In this document: positions 9,046-15,225 of the stretch, piece after piece
Numbering within the stretch: the stretch's first letter is position 1
Layout: every line of letters starts with the position of its first letter
Source: an uncultured Microbulbifer sp.
GTDB taxonomy: Bacteria; Pseudomonadota; Gammaproteobacteria; Pseudomonadales; Cellvibrionaceae
Direction: 5' to 3'
Assembly (NCBI RefSeq): GCF_913055755.1
Contig: NZ_CAJXKH010000005.1
Location: 1-64,000 of the forward strand
Length of the DNA stretch: 64,000 nt
Program-made: the position numbers and the translations under genes
Notes under the pieces: model-generated
Seen by the model: only the letters and a program-made list of their open reading frames with translations
The model's database searches: none
Told to the model about the DNA's origin: nothing

Positions 9046-9125
9046 AGGGCCACTCCGATTAGACAGAGGAGGAGAAAAAGACCATTAATAACGGCCTCGA
9101 TTTGTTCGGGGGTTGTGGTGTGCAT
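9042..9125 (-). CDS. 27-residue hydrophobic peptide, coupled to downstream gene
   Basis: A short frame beginning MHTTTPEQIEAVING and ending in a single hydrophobic segment LFLLLCLIGVAL. It has AGGT seven bases before its ATG, and its TGA overlaps the GTG start of the next gene. The amphipathic head plus one membrane span suggest a tiny membrane peptide; alternatively it is a leader peptide for translational coupling. It is too short for routine gene callers. Function unknown. Confidence 0.5.
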   Translation of the reverse strand: MHTTTPEQIEAVINGLFLLLCLIGVAL

Positions 9126-9161
9126 GGTGTGTACCTGGTTGTGTGTCGGGTGGGCCTTGGT

Positions 9162-9356
9162 TTACCGGATGATTCCGGCGTGCTGTGCGTCGGTGACAAG
9201 ACGCTCGAAGACGATGGAGCGGGAGACAGCCGGGCGGTTTCGCTCGCTGGCTATTTCTTTTCCGTATCGGTCGAAGGCATCCAGGACTGAGCCAGTGACA
9301 CGGATGTGTACTTCTCGGGTGTTGCTCCGGGTCTGACGCTGGGGTTTGTGGTTCAT
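9162..9356 (-). CDS. Ribbon-helix-helix (CopG/Arc-like) DNA-binding protein
   Basis: A 64-residue protein with a basic N-terminus (MNHKPQRQTRSNT), a strand REVHIRVTGS, a helix VLDAFDRYGKEIASE, and a second helix SRSIVFERLVTDAQ. This strand-helix-turn-helix layout is that of Arc/MetJ/CopG-type repressors and plasmid copy-control or partition regulators. It sits at the head of the left minus-strand operon and faces a divergent plus-strand gene across a control region with a 9-base perfect inverted repeat, so it may be the island's autoregulator. Inferred from sequence pattern only. Confidence 0.6.
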   Translation of the reverse strand: MNHKPQRQTRSNTREVHIRVTGSVLDAFDRYGKEIASERNRPAVSRSIVFERLVTDAQHAGIIR

Positions 9357-9620
9357 GGTTGGGGGTGCTCAATTGCATTGGGAGTAGTAAACGAAACAAA
9401 AGCCCCGGGTTGGGGCTAAATGCATGACGGTCCAGAACAAGAAGCGAGCGCTTCCGATTCGCCGGTAACAGGCTAGGTAATTTCCTGTTACCTATAGGTC
9501 GGGTAATGGGATCAATAAGAGAAATTTTTAAAGATGATTTACGCGCCAACCGCCAGCGGCTATCATCCCGCGCCTACCCGCAACGGGCAGACAGAAAAAC
9601 ACTTTAAAAAGAGAGCGAAA
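9357..9620. promoter_or_regulatory. Divergent control region with palindromes
   Basis: This intergenic stretch separates the minus-strand RHH gene and a plus-strand 71-aa gene. It contains a perfect inverted repeat GGTAACAGG (9464-9472) and CCTGTTACC (9484-9492), overlapped by a copy of the island-wide motif CCTATAGGTCGGGTAAT at 9491-9507. A hairpin AGCCCC/GGGGCT lies at about 9402-9418 and on the minus strand is followed by TTTTG, so it could attenuate transcription into the RHH gene. Confidence 0.5.
9491..9507 (+). repeat. Island repeat motif, copy 1
   Basis: CCTATAGGTCGGGTAAT; differs from copies 2 and 3 by lack of one T. Its core CCTATAGG is a palindrome. It lies in the divergent control region. 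Confidence 0.5.
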
Positions 9621-9836
9621 ATGAATAAACAAATTGATGTGACAACCCTTTTCAAGGACGCAATTAGCAGCGAGTGCGAATTGTCAGACTTCACCGAACT
9701 TGCTCCAGGCGCGGCGTCACGCTGGGTCCTCTCAGCGTCTCAACCCGCAAACGCCGTCGAGCGCTGTGACGCTTTCGGTCAGACCTTCTGGGGTCTTTCC
9801 GCTTATCCTGAATTGATACAGGTAGACGCGGTGTGA
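9621..9836 (+). CDS. Island protein of unknown function, 71 aa
   Basis: A 71-residue acidic product beginning MNKQIDVTTLFKDAISSE, with an ATG at 9621 preceded by GAGAG at a suitable distance. It is one of only two island genes on the plus strand. No recognisable motif, signal or membrane segment; the second half contains aromatic residues (FGQTFWGLSAYPE). It is convergent with the HTH gene and shares a terminator hairpin with it at 9853-9890. An anti-repressor or excision-factor type role would fit its position opposite the RHH regulator, but nothing in the sequence proves it. Confidence 0.55.
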   Translation: MNKQIDVTTLFKDAISSECELSDFTELAPGAASRWVLSASQPANAVERCDAFGQTFWGLSAYPELIQVDAV

Positions 9837-9852
9837 CGCTGCGTCTACTTAC

Positions 9853-9890
9853 AGACTACCGGGGGTTTCTCTCTTTTCCCTCGGTAGTCT
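9853..9890. terminator. Convergent-gene hairpin
   Basis: AGACTACCG (9853-9861) pairs with CGGTAGTCT (9882-9890). The left arm includes the stop codon of the minus-strand HTH gene. The loop is pyrimidine-rich. It is well placed to stop the converging 71-aa gene transcript. Confidence 0.5.
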
Positions 9891-10110
9891 CTACGTCACA
9901 ACTGTCTCCACTTCGCTTCGCTCTCTTCTCTTCCTCTTCTTCAATCAACCAACGAACGTTTTTAAGCGGTCGGCCCAGTGCCTTCGCGATCTGTCCGGGT
10001 GTCAGGCCTGCGGACAGGCCGCGCTGTACCCATTCACTGAAGTGGTAGCGCTGCGCTTGGTGATAAGGGGTGTCTGTCTCTAGCCTGCTGTCATTGCTGG
10101 GGGTGGCCAT
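9856..10110 (-). CDS. Small helix-turn-helix protein
   Basis: An 84-residue protein whose centre reads GLSAGLTPGQIAKALGRPLKNVRWLIEEEEEK, a helix-turn-helix with the typical 'IAKALGRPLKNVRWLI' recognition pattern seen in sigma-factor-region-4-like and resolvase-like domains. The ATG at 10110 is preferred because GAGGA lies about eight bases upstream; the open frame continues farther 5' to 10164 into the parB end. It follows the ParB-like gene by 26 bases and is probably in the same transcript, so it may act with it in maintenance or regulation. Confidence 0.65.
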   Translation of the reverse strand: MATPSNDSRLETDTPYHQAQRYHFSEWVQRGLSAGLTPGQIAKALGRPLKNVRWLIEEEEEKRAKRSGDSCDVETTEGKERNPR

Positions 10111-10136
10111 GGGGTCGGTCCTCGGGTGTACATGTG

Positions 10137-10973
10137 CTAAGGGTCGGGTGTACAGCCTGTACATGTACGGTGTGTACGGCGGGTATGTACGGGGGTATGT
10201 ACGGGGAGTGGGTGTCGGGTGACGATGCGTTTTGCTATTTCTGATAGGTCGGGGTTACGTTCCTCGGCGTTCATGCACTTCACTGCGAAGTAGTCGAGGG
10301 ACTTCGCGAACTCGTCGGTGATTTGAGACATGGTCTTCTGGACAGTCTTGCTCTTGTCCTTCTTCACCGCCTTCGCCATGTTCCGCGCAATGGTGTCCCA
10401 GCCTTTCTGGTCGTGCTCCTGCAGCGCTTCCAGTTTCGCGTCGAAGTCTTCCGGCAGACCCTCATCCATATCGTCGTCAATGACGGGGAGATCTTGGAGC
10501 CAGGGCGGGGTTTCGTCTTTAGAGGTCGTAGTTTCGACGTCGGGAGCTTTGGGTGGACTTTGGGTGCCTTGGGACTGGCGGTTTTCCGCAACTTGCGCTT
10601 TTCCGCCGCTACTCACCACCGAGTTCACAGTGTCCTTGCCGACGCCTATCTCTCTTGCGATCTCACGGTTTGACATACCGCTCTCCGAAAGCACCGCAAT
10701 GCGAATGTTGCGACGCTCCTTCAGATACTCACGCAGTTCCTTGGTCGCCAGCTCCAGCGTCCGCTTGGGGATCTGCGTGAATGCGTGTAGACGGTCGATG
10801 TTCAGCGCATACCCATCACAAAAGTACTCGCGACTATTCTCCATGTCACAGAGCAGGAACCCGACGTACTGCGTCGTGTCCTCGCGGTTCAGGGTTTTCT
10901 TGCCGTGGACGTTGGCCGCATAGGCGAACAGCTTGGCCTGCTCTTCAGTCATGTCCCGGTGAATCCGAGCCAT
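10137..10973 (-). CDS. ParB-like nuclease-domain protein, 5' end displaced or frameshifted
   Basis: The product reads MARIHRDMTEEQAKLFAYAANVHGKKTLNREDTTQ, the second half of a ParB/Srx-type domain, followed by a helix-turn-helix (SESGMSNREIAREIGVGKDTV), a linker and a helical C-terminal region. The conserved ParB core motif ADGYHRTTAYKALG lies in frame just upstream of the first ATG (to about 11068), but no ATG, GTG or TTG exists there and a TAG blocks the frame at about 11070. The real N-terminus is therefore missing or supplied by the preceding GIY-YIG frame through a shift. Such proteins take part in plasmid or phage DNA maintenance and regulation. Its last 20 codons are Thr/His/Pro-rich and derive from repeated GTACATACC units. 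Confidence 0.75.
   Translation of the reverse strand: MARIHRDMTEEQAKLFAYAANVHGKKTLNREDTTQYVGFLLCDMENSREYFCDGYALNIDRLHAFTQIPKRTLELATKELREYLKERRNIRIAVLSESGMSNREIAREIGVGKDTVNSVVSSGGKAQVAENRQSQGTQSPPKAPDVETTTSKDETPPWLQDLPVIDDDMDEGLPEDFDAKLEALQEHDQKGWDTIARNMAKAVKKDKSKTVQKTMSQITDEFAKSLDYFAVKCMNAEERNPDLSEIAKRIVTRHPLPVHTPVHTRRTHRTCTGCTPDP
10140..10208. repeat. Iteron-like GTAC repeats in the 3' end of the ParB-like gene
   Basis: Seven GTAC cores occur in about 70 bases on the plus strand, including two direct copies of GGTATGTACGGGG and one palindromic TGTACATGTACG. They encode the low-complexity Thr/His/Pro tail of the ParB-like protein. Such clustering is usual for replication or partition sites, so a parS- or iteron-like function is possible. 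Confidence 0.45.
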
Positions 10974-11052
10974 CGTGGTACGACGCCCCAGCGCCTTGTA
11001 AGCCGTGGTGCGGTGGTAGCCGTCGGCCAGGATCCACTCCTCTTCTCCGGTT

Positions 11053-11583
11053 TCAGCGTTGGGGAGCCGCTACGCTAGCCCGCTTCACGTTCACCAGACG
11101 CAGACCCCGAACCTCTCCGGCGTCCAGGTAGAACTGTTCATACTGGCGCAGCGTCTCCTCAGGTTGGCCGGGGAAGTGCGCCAGCATCTCGAAGGAGAAG
11201 GACTTCTCACCGTGCTCATCGAAGGCCGCTTGTAGCGCTGGATTGTGGTGAGACCCGCTGCGCAACTTGTTGAAGTTGTCGATCCGGCGGCGTGACGGGG
11301 CCATTGTGGTTGAGCCGATATAAGCGAGACCAGCGATCTCGCACTTCATCAGGTAGACGTAGCGGTCAACTTCGTTACCAAACCGCTTGGCGGTCTGTCT
11401 TGCGGCTGCGGCCTTACCTTTGGGGGTCGAGTAGTAGCGCTTGGTCTGCTCTGAGACACACTGCTTACACATGACGGCGCTGACGTAGTGCTGTGAGTTG
11501 GCACCGTGTCGGCGGCAGGTGGCGGCGAAGAACTTGCGTCCGGATTGGCGGGCTTCGGCGGCGAGTTGGGTTTTGGTTTTCAT
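11053..11583 (-). CDS. GIY-YIG endonuclease domain protein
   Basis: A 176-residue protein. The N-terminal part has CRRHG and CKQC, a possible zinc-binding pair (about 23-42). From residue 73 the GIY-YIG core is visible as YVYLMKCEIAGLAYIGST, with the downstream Arg-rich MAPSRRRIDNFNK and a C-terminal YEQFYLDAGEVRGLRLVN that holds the candidate catalytic Glu. The layout is that of phage and plasmid homing-type or Seg-like nucleases. Its 3' end overlaps, in another frame, the coding sequence for the ParB core motif, so it lies where the ParB N-terminus should be. ATG at 11583 is used; a copy of the island motif lies 33-53 bases upstream. Confidence 0.8.
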   Translation of the reverse strand: MKTKTQLAAEARQSGRKFFAATCRRHGANSQHYVSAVMCKQCVSEQTKRYYSTPKGKAAAARQTAKRFGNEVDRYVYLMKCEIAGLAYIGSTTMAPSRRRIDNFNKLRSGSHHNPALQAAFDEHGEKSFSFEMLAHFPGQPEETLRQYEQFYLDAGEVRGLRLVNVKRASVAAPQR

Positions 11584-11615
11584 GGGGTGACCTTAGGTTG
11601 GTGTGTTGGATTATT

Positions 11616-11636
11616 CCTAAAGGTCGGGTTAATTAT
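11616..11636 (+). repeat. Island repeat motif, copy 2
   Basis: Matches CCTATAGGTCGGGTTAATTA with a single T-to-A change in the palindromic core, and ends in T. It lies 33 bases upstream of the GIY-YIG gene. Confidence 0.6.
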
Positions 11637-11715
11637 TTTATGAGAGTTTGTTTACAGCAGGGGCCGACACACAGACGCGTGGCCAGGCCTGTGGCACGTC
11701 ATAACCCCAAAATAA

Positions 11716-11759
11716 AAGGCCGACCCAGCGCCACCAAACGATGACACCGGGTCGGCCTT
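11716..11759 (-). terminator. Strong intrinsic terminator (minus strand)
   Basis: An 11-base perfect stem, AAGGCCGACCC (11716-11726) with GGGTCGGCCTT (11749-11759), is followed on the minus strand by TTATTTT. It must end a transcript coming from 11760-12263, where no gene is apparent. Confidence 0.7.
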
Positions 11760-12100
11760 AAGCACACACAACCCATAACAGTAGGGAGGAAGACACCAGA
11801 GCGCCGGGTGGACGCCTGGTTGACCTCCTGAGACTGAGCGAAAGGCTGTAGTCCTTCGCTGGCTCTCATCTCTTCCTATCAATCCCTACCAATACAGCGG
11901 TGGTCACTGCTCTGTGTCTGCCCCTGTCGGGGTTCATCACAGAGTCTTACGTCTAGCTGTACTGGGTATGGTTATTACCTGTAAGGGATAGGAGGAAGGG
12001 AGGAGCACAGGCCTACACCCCTGTATCACCACTACCGTGGTACACACAGGGTCACCCTGTCTTACCACTAGGTGTATACCTTGGGACGGACGGGGGGCCT

Positions 12101-12121
12101 CCTATAGGTCGGGTTAATTAT
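12101..12121 (+). repeat. Island repeat motif, copy 3
   Basis: CCTATAGGTCGGGTTAATTA followed by T, differing from copy 2 at one base of 21. It lies at the upstream (minus-strand) end of the structured gene-free region. Confidence 0.6.
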
Positions 12122-12161
12122 GTCCTACTGAAAAGCAGAAAACGGGAATGAAAGACTACAC

Positions 12162-12192
12162 CCGGAGAGACCCTCAGGCGCCCTCTCTCCGG
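12162..12192 (-). terminator. Stem-loop after resolvase gene
   Basis: CCGGAGAGA (12162-12170) pairs with TCTCTCCGG (12184-12192), a 9-base perfect stem 72 bases past the resolvase stop. The U-run on the minus strand is weak. Confidence 0.5.
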
Positions 12193-12263
12193 CGCTGAAA
12201 CCAACCCAATCAAACGGCAGCGGGTTGACGCTGAGAGGGCCTCAGGTGGGCATACAGGAGGCC

Positions 12264-12812
12264 TCAGACACTCTTTGCCAACCTCTGTACACTCGACAGC
12301 GCTATGCCCAACTTCTTCGCGGTGGCGCGGTAAGACAGCTTATCCACCTCCAGGCACTGCCGGACAGCCTCGGGGTCGATCTTGGCTGGTCGCCCGGTGT
12401 ATCGACCCTCAGCCTTCGCCTTCTGGATCCCGGCCATCTGCCGCTCTTTGCGCAAATTGGTCTCGAACTCAGCGAAGACGCCAAGCATCTGCAGGAAGGC
12501 GCGGCCCGACGCTGTGCCTGTGTCGATGCTCTGGTCGTGGATCTTCAGGCTAGCGCTGCGCTCCCGGATGTGATCGACAATCGCCAGTAGGTCAGCGGTA
12601 TTCCTTGCCAGCCTGTCCAGCTTCCACACGACCAAGGTGTCTCCCTTGTGCAGCATGTCCAGCAGGAGACGCAGCACAGGACGCTCCATTGTGGTCGCGC
12701 TTGCCTTCTCTTCCCTCAGCACTCCGTCCGGGTAGGCAGCGGTCAGCGCTTCTACTTGGCTGGCTGTGTTCTGGTCATTGGTAGAGACGCGGGCGTAGAG
12801 GAATGTGGTCAT
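12264..12812 (-). CDS. Serine recombinase of the resolvase/invertase family
   Basis: A 182-residue small serine recombinase. The catalytic N-terminal domain shows FLYARVSTNDQ with the nucleophile serine at about residue 10, then VVWKLDRLARNTADLL with the conserved Arg residues and GRAFLQMLGVFAEFETNLRKERQ, the long E-helix. The C-terminal helix-turn-helix (SYRATAKKLGIALSSVQRL) binds DNA. The start at 12812 gives the standard length; the open frame continues upstream without homology. In a plasmid-like island it could resolve multimers or invert a segment; there is no Tn3 transposase nearby. GGTACAC repeats upstream may be its binding sites. Confidence 0.92.
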   Translation of the reverse strand: MTTFLYARVSTNDQNTASQVEALTAAYPDGVLREEKASATTMERPVLRLLLDMLHKGDTLVVWKLDRLARNTADLLAIVDHIRERSASLKIHDQSIDTGTASGRAFLQMLGVFAEFETNLRKERQMAGIQKAKAEGRYTGRPAKIDPEAVRQCLEVDKLSYRATAKKLGIALSSVQRLAKSV

Positions 12813-13297
12813 TGCTGTGTACTCATTAGGGTTATAGACAGTAAGCGAACAGTACCGCAATCCACTTATAAATACAATAATCGGTACACCTTTTTGCTGT
12901 ACCCGTGTGGATATACCCATAGCGGTACACACTGGGTCGACCTCTGGTACAAGGGGTTGGCCTTGTATCTGTAGTGATAAGTGAGGGCCTGGAGCTGGCG
13001 CGGCGTTGGCGAGTGGTGGACGCGGCGTGGACTGAGGGAAGGCGTTGAGTTGACCGGGGGCCTACCCACCCCCCCACGGGGGAAACTGGGGCGGTGATAT
13101 TATTTAAATACGTGCAGAAATTTTTGGCTCATTTTCGATGTGGGCACCGCGTCGGCCTCGGTCTCTCCCTGTTTCATGCTGGGTTCATCTTCTCGGTGGG
13201 AAGATTGCAGCGGCTGTGCGTTAAGACTGTGATGCCGGTATGATTGCCGAGTCTTAGCTAAGACGATTTCAACAAAAATGATACAGGGGGATCTGTA
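12813..13297. promoter_or_regulatory. Resolvase-cargo intergenic region with GTAC repeats and palindromes
   Basis: No gene seen. GGTACAC occurs at 12883-12889 and 12924-12930, with related GTAC cores at about 12899 and 12946, a layout suited to a res-type resolvase site. Farther right are an AT-rich TATTATTTAAATA near 13098-13110 and a perfect palindrome at 13251-13264 upstream of the cargo gene. Confidence 0.45.
13251..13264 (+). promoter_or_regulatory. Perfect 14-base palindrome, candidate operator
   Basis: GTCTTAGCTAAGAC is a perfect palindrome 33 bases upstream of the secreted cargo gene. A further half-site, TTAAGAC, lies at about 13221-13227. Confidence 0.45.
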
Positions 13298-13777
13298 ATG
13301 AAGAAGTACTTCTTAGGGGTGATGTTTGCGTGCTTGGGCGCTAGTGGCGCGTACGCCCAGTCGTTCGGCAATGTTTTAGCTAACAACCCCACCAATCATT
13401 TTGAGCTTCTAGTTAACAACTTGAACATGCTCATGCTCGTAAAGGCGGAAGAGCTGAGGGAGAAGAGCGAAGAGTCCGACGATGAATTGAAAACAAAGTT
13501 TATGAAAGTCTCAGCGACCAATGACCATAAGCTCGTTTTTACTTCGATCTACGAGGCTCCTGTGGCGCTGGTGTCGCGGGCCAAGTGTAACGAACAGCTA
13601 GAAGAAGATTTCGCCAACATGCTAGGCGAAGATTCGCCTGTCCCGACTCTTTTGCAGATGGTGTCTTACTTTAAGATGACGGACGCTCAGGCCAGTCAAA
13701 TGCTCCGCGACTCTTTCCTGAATATCAACATCCACGCAGCAGAGAATCCAGAGCTGTCAGTTTCTTGCGGTAAGTAA
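13298..13777 (+). CDS. Exported island cargo protein, unknown function
   Basis: A 159-residue protein with a clear Sec signal peptide (MKKYFLGVMFACLGASGAYA, cleavage likely after AYA). The mature part is helical and acidic with two cysteines (AKCNEQ and the C-terminal SVSCGK) that could form a disulfide, so it is periplasmic or secreted. The ATG at 13298 has GGGGGAT upstream. It is alone on the plus strand between resolvase and integrase and has its own upstream palindrome, so it looks like an independently regulated cargo gene. No homologous family is recognised. Confidence 0.7.
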   Translation: MKKYFLGVMFACLGASGAYAQSFGNVLANNPTNHFELLVNNLNMLMLVKAEELREKSEESDDELKTKFMKVSATNDHKLVFTSIYEAPVALVSRAKCNEQLEEDFANMLGEDSPVPTLLQMVSYFKMTDAQASQMLRDSFLNINIHAAENPELSVSCGK

Positions 13778-13788
13778 GGTTTCTTGTC

Positions 13789-13808
13789 GGGGCGCTACCA
13801 CGCGCCCC
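13789..13808. terminator. Hairpin between converging cargo and integrase genes
   Basis: GGGGCG (13789-13794) pairs with CGCCCC (13803-13808) in the 17-base gap and across the integrase stop. The stem is short; a shared terminator role is plausible but weak. Confidence 0.35.
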
Positions 13809-15129
13809 CTAGCTCCTCCCTCAGTCCATAACCCACAGCCGACTCAGCGTCTACCCTCAGCTGCTCCAGGCTCGGCCCCTTGCTGTACAAACCATACGAC
13901 AGCGACAGATTTCGGGTGTGCCCCAAGATCCACACAGCGCGGCTCTCAGGCACCTCGGCTTGCTCCAGATTGGTCGCCATGTGTACGCGGAAACTGTGGA
14001 AGCCTTTGTGTCTGCCGCCAGTGATACCCAGCTCTGTCTTCAGACGTCCGAAGCTCTTACCGTACTTGTCGCCCAGCTTGCCGTCTGCCCTCTTGCTCTC
14101 GAGTACCGGGAAAAGGAGTAAGTGGTCGTCGCTGTCGCGCCAGCGTAGAACCTCTGCCGCCAGTGAGCTGTGTATGGGGATCCGGCGCCCCGCGTTGAGA
14201 GTCTTGCCCTTGTAGACGTCGACCCCCTCCGCAATAGCGATGTAGACGATGCTGCCCTCTTCCCTGATCTGGGCTCGCTGCAGGGAACAAAGCTCCTCCA
14301 GGCGGCACCCGGTCGCGTACGCCAAGCGAGGGAGGAGGAACTTGTGGTAATCCTTCGACTTCTCTCGGTACTTCTCGGTAGCGTCGAAGATTGCTCGAAG
14401 CTCTTGCTTCGTGAACTGCTGGAAACTCTGGCTGTCTTTGCGCTCGACTCGGTGCCCGTCGAAGGGGTTGCGCTTGCTCTCGTCGATGTGGCCGTAGTCC
14501 TGCGCCGCTTTGAAAATGGCCGACATGAACGTGAGACGGTTGCTGATGGTCTTCCCCTTGGCCGTCGCTGCGCTGGCCTGGATGTACTGCTTCACATCTG
14601 GCCGCTTGATGGACTCTAGGGTGACATCTGCCTTCCGCGTGTGCTCCAGGTAGGTCTCGACAGCCCGCGAAGCGTGAGACAGGGTCTTGTCAGACACCCG
14701 CCCTTCCCTGTCCTTCTTGTAGACTCCCAGCGCCTCCTTGAGCGTGCACTTGGCCAGCTCTGAGACGTGGCCCTTGTATTCAGCTCGCAGCGCTTCCTTG
14801 AATGCCTTTTCATCGGGAGAGGTCGGCTCCTTCTCCAGGCTTTCCAGGTATGCGGCTTCCAGGTCGGCGGGGTCGGCTTTCGCGACAGCGCGGGCATGTA
14901 CCTTAAACCGCGAGCGCTCGTCACTGCCCGCCCGGACCTCGTCAACAATGCGAAGGCACTCCGCGAGCATCTGCTGGCGTCGGCGCTGGGCTGTGCGGAG
15001 ACTGTGAGTCTCCAGGCTGCGCTTGACGTACTTCTTCCCATCGAAGGCGTCGATACAGTCGGACGGGACTCGCCAGAAGAACTGCCAGAGGCCGCTGCTG
15101 TTCTGGGTCAGGTACTTGGTGTCGGACAT
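13795..15129 (-). CDS. int: Tyrosine site-specific recombinase (island integrase)
   Basis: A 444-residue phage-type integrase. The N-terminus (SGLWQFFWRVPSDCIDAFDGKKYVKRSL) is the short DUF6538-like arm or entry domain common in proteobacterial island integrases; a SAM-like core-binding domain follows (about 120-230). All catalytic residues are visible: Arg in ATGCRLEELCSLQ, His-x-x-Arg in FHSFR, His404 in LGHTR and the nucleophile Tyr415 in YGLYSKG. The gene ends convergent with the cargo gene and begins 97 bases from the right attachment repeat. A TGTTACC pair lies within 35 bases upstream of its start, so integrase probably controls its own promoter. Confidence 0.96.
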   Translation of the reverse strand: MSDTKYLTQNSSGLWQFFWRVPSDCIDAFDGKKYVKRSLETHSLRTAQRRRQQMLAECLRIVDEVRAGSDERSRFKVHARAVAKADPADLEAAYLESLEKEPTSPDEKAFKEALRAEYKGHVSELAKCTLKEALGVYKKDREGRVSDKTLSHASRAVETYLEHTRKADVTLESIKRPDVKQYIQASAATAKGKTISNRLTFMSAIFKAAQDYGHIDESKRNPFDGHRVERKDSQSFQQFTKQELRAIFDATEKYREKSKDYHKFLLPRLAYATGCRLEELCSLQRAQIREEGSIVYIAIAEGVDVYKGKTLNAGRRIPIHSSLAAEVLRWRDSDDHLLLFPVLESKRADGKLGDKYGKSFGRLKTELGITGGRHKGFHSFRVHMATNLEQAEVPESRAVWILGHTRNLSLSYGLYSKGPSLEQLRVDAESAVGYGLREELGGAW

Positions 15130-15142
15130 CGGAGGAACCTCT

Positions 15143-15162
15143 TGTTACCTTACATGTTACCC
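15143..15162 (+). repeat. Pair of TGTTACC repeats, candidate integrase arm sites (right)
   Basis: TGTTACC at 15143 and 15155, spaced 12 bases, match the spacing and orientation of the pair at 7812 and 7824. They lie between the int start and the right attachment repeat. Confidence 0.5.
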
Positions 15163-15225
15163 TCCGAGGCCTCTGAAACCCAGTATTCACGGGGCTTTGC
15201 GGGTTGTAGCCGGTTTGGCTCTTCG

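Larger units (their letters stand above)
11584..12263 (-). other. 680-base gene-free, palindrome-rich region of the island
   Basis: No convincing gene on either strand. Motif copies at 11616-11636 and 12101-12121 bracket about 460 bases dense in short palindromes, for example ACAGGGTGACCCTGT (12046-12060), ACCAC/GTGGT around 12030 and GGTATACACC (about 12071-12080). A strong minus-strand terminator closes it at 11716-11759, although no gene precedes that terminator between it and the resolvase terminator. This fits a structured non-coding RNA of about 380 nt, or a cis-acting origin or partition locus. Confidence 0.45.

Noticed and set aside
9085-9549. 154-codon open frame on the minus strand across the RHH gene
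   Set aside because: It overlaps the RHH gene, the 27-codon peptide and the palindromic control region in another frame, is Pro/Arg/His-rich and has no ribosome-binding site.
10241-10256. Fourth copy of the island motif
   Set aside because: CTGATAGGTCGGGGTTA resembles the motif but lies within the ParB-like coding sequence and lacks the palindromic core, so chance is likely.
11652-11882. 76-codon minus-strand frame in the structured region
   Set aside because: It begins with TTG, runs through the strong hairpin terminator at 11716-11759 and has no family features.
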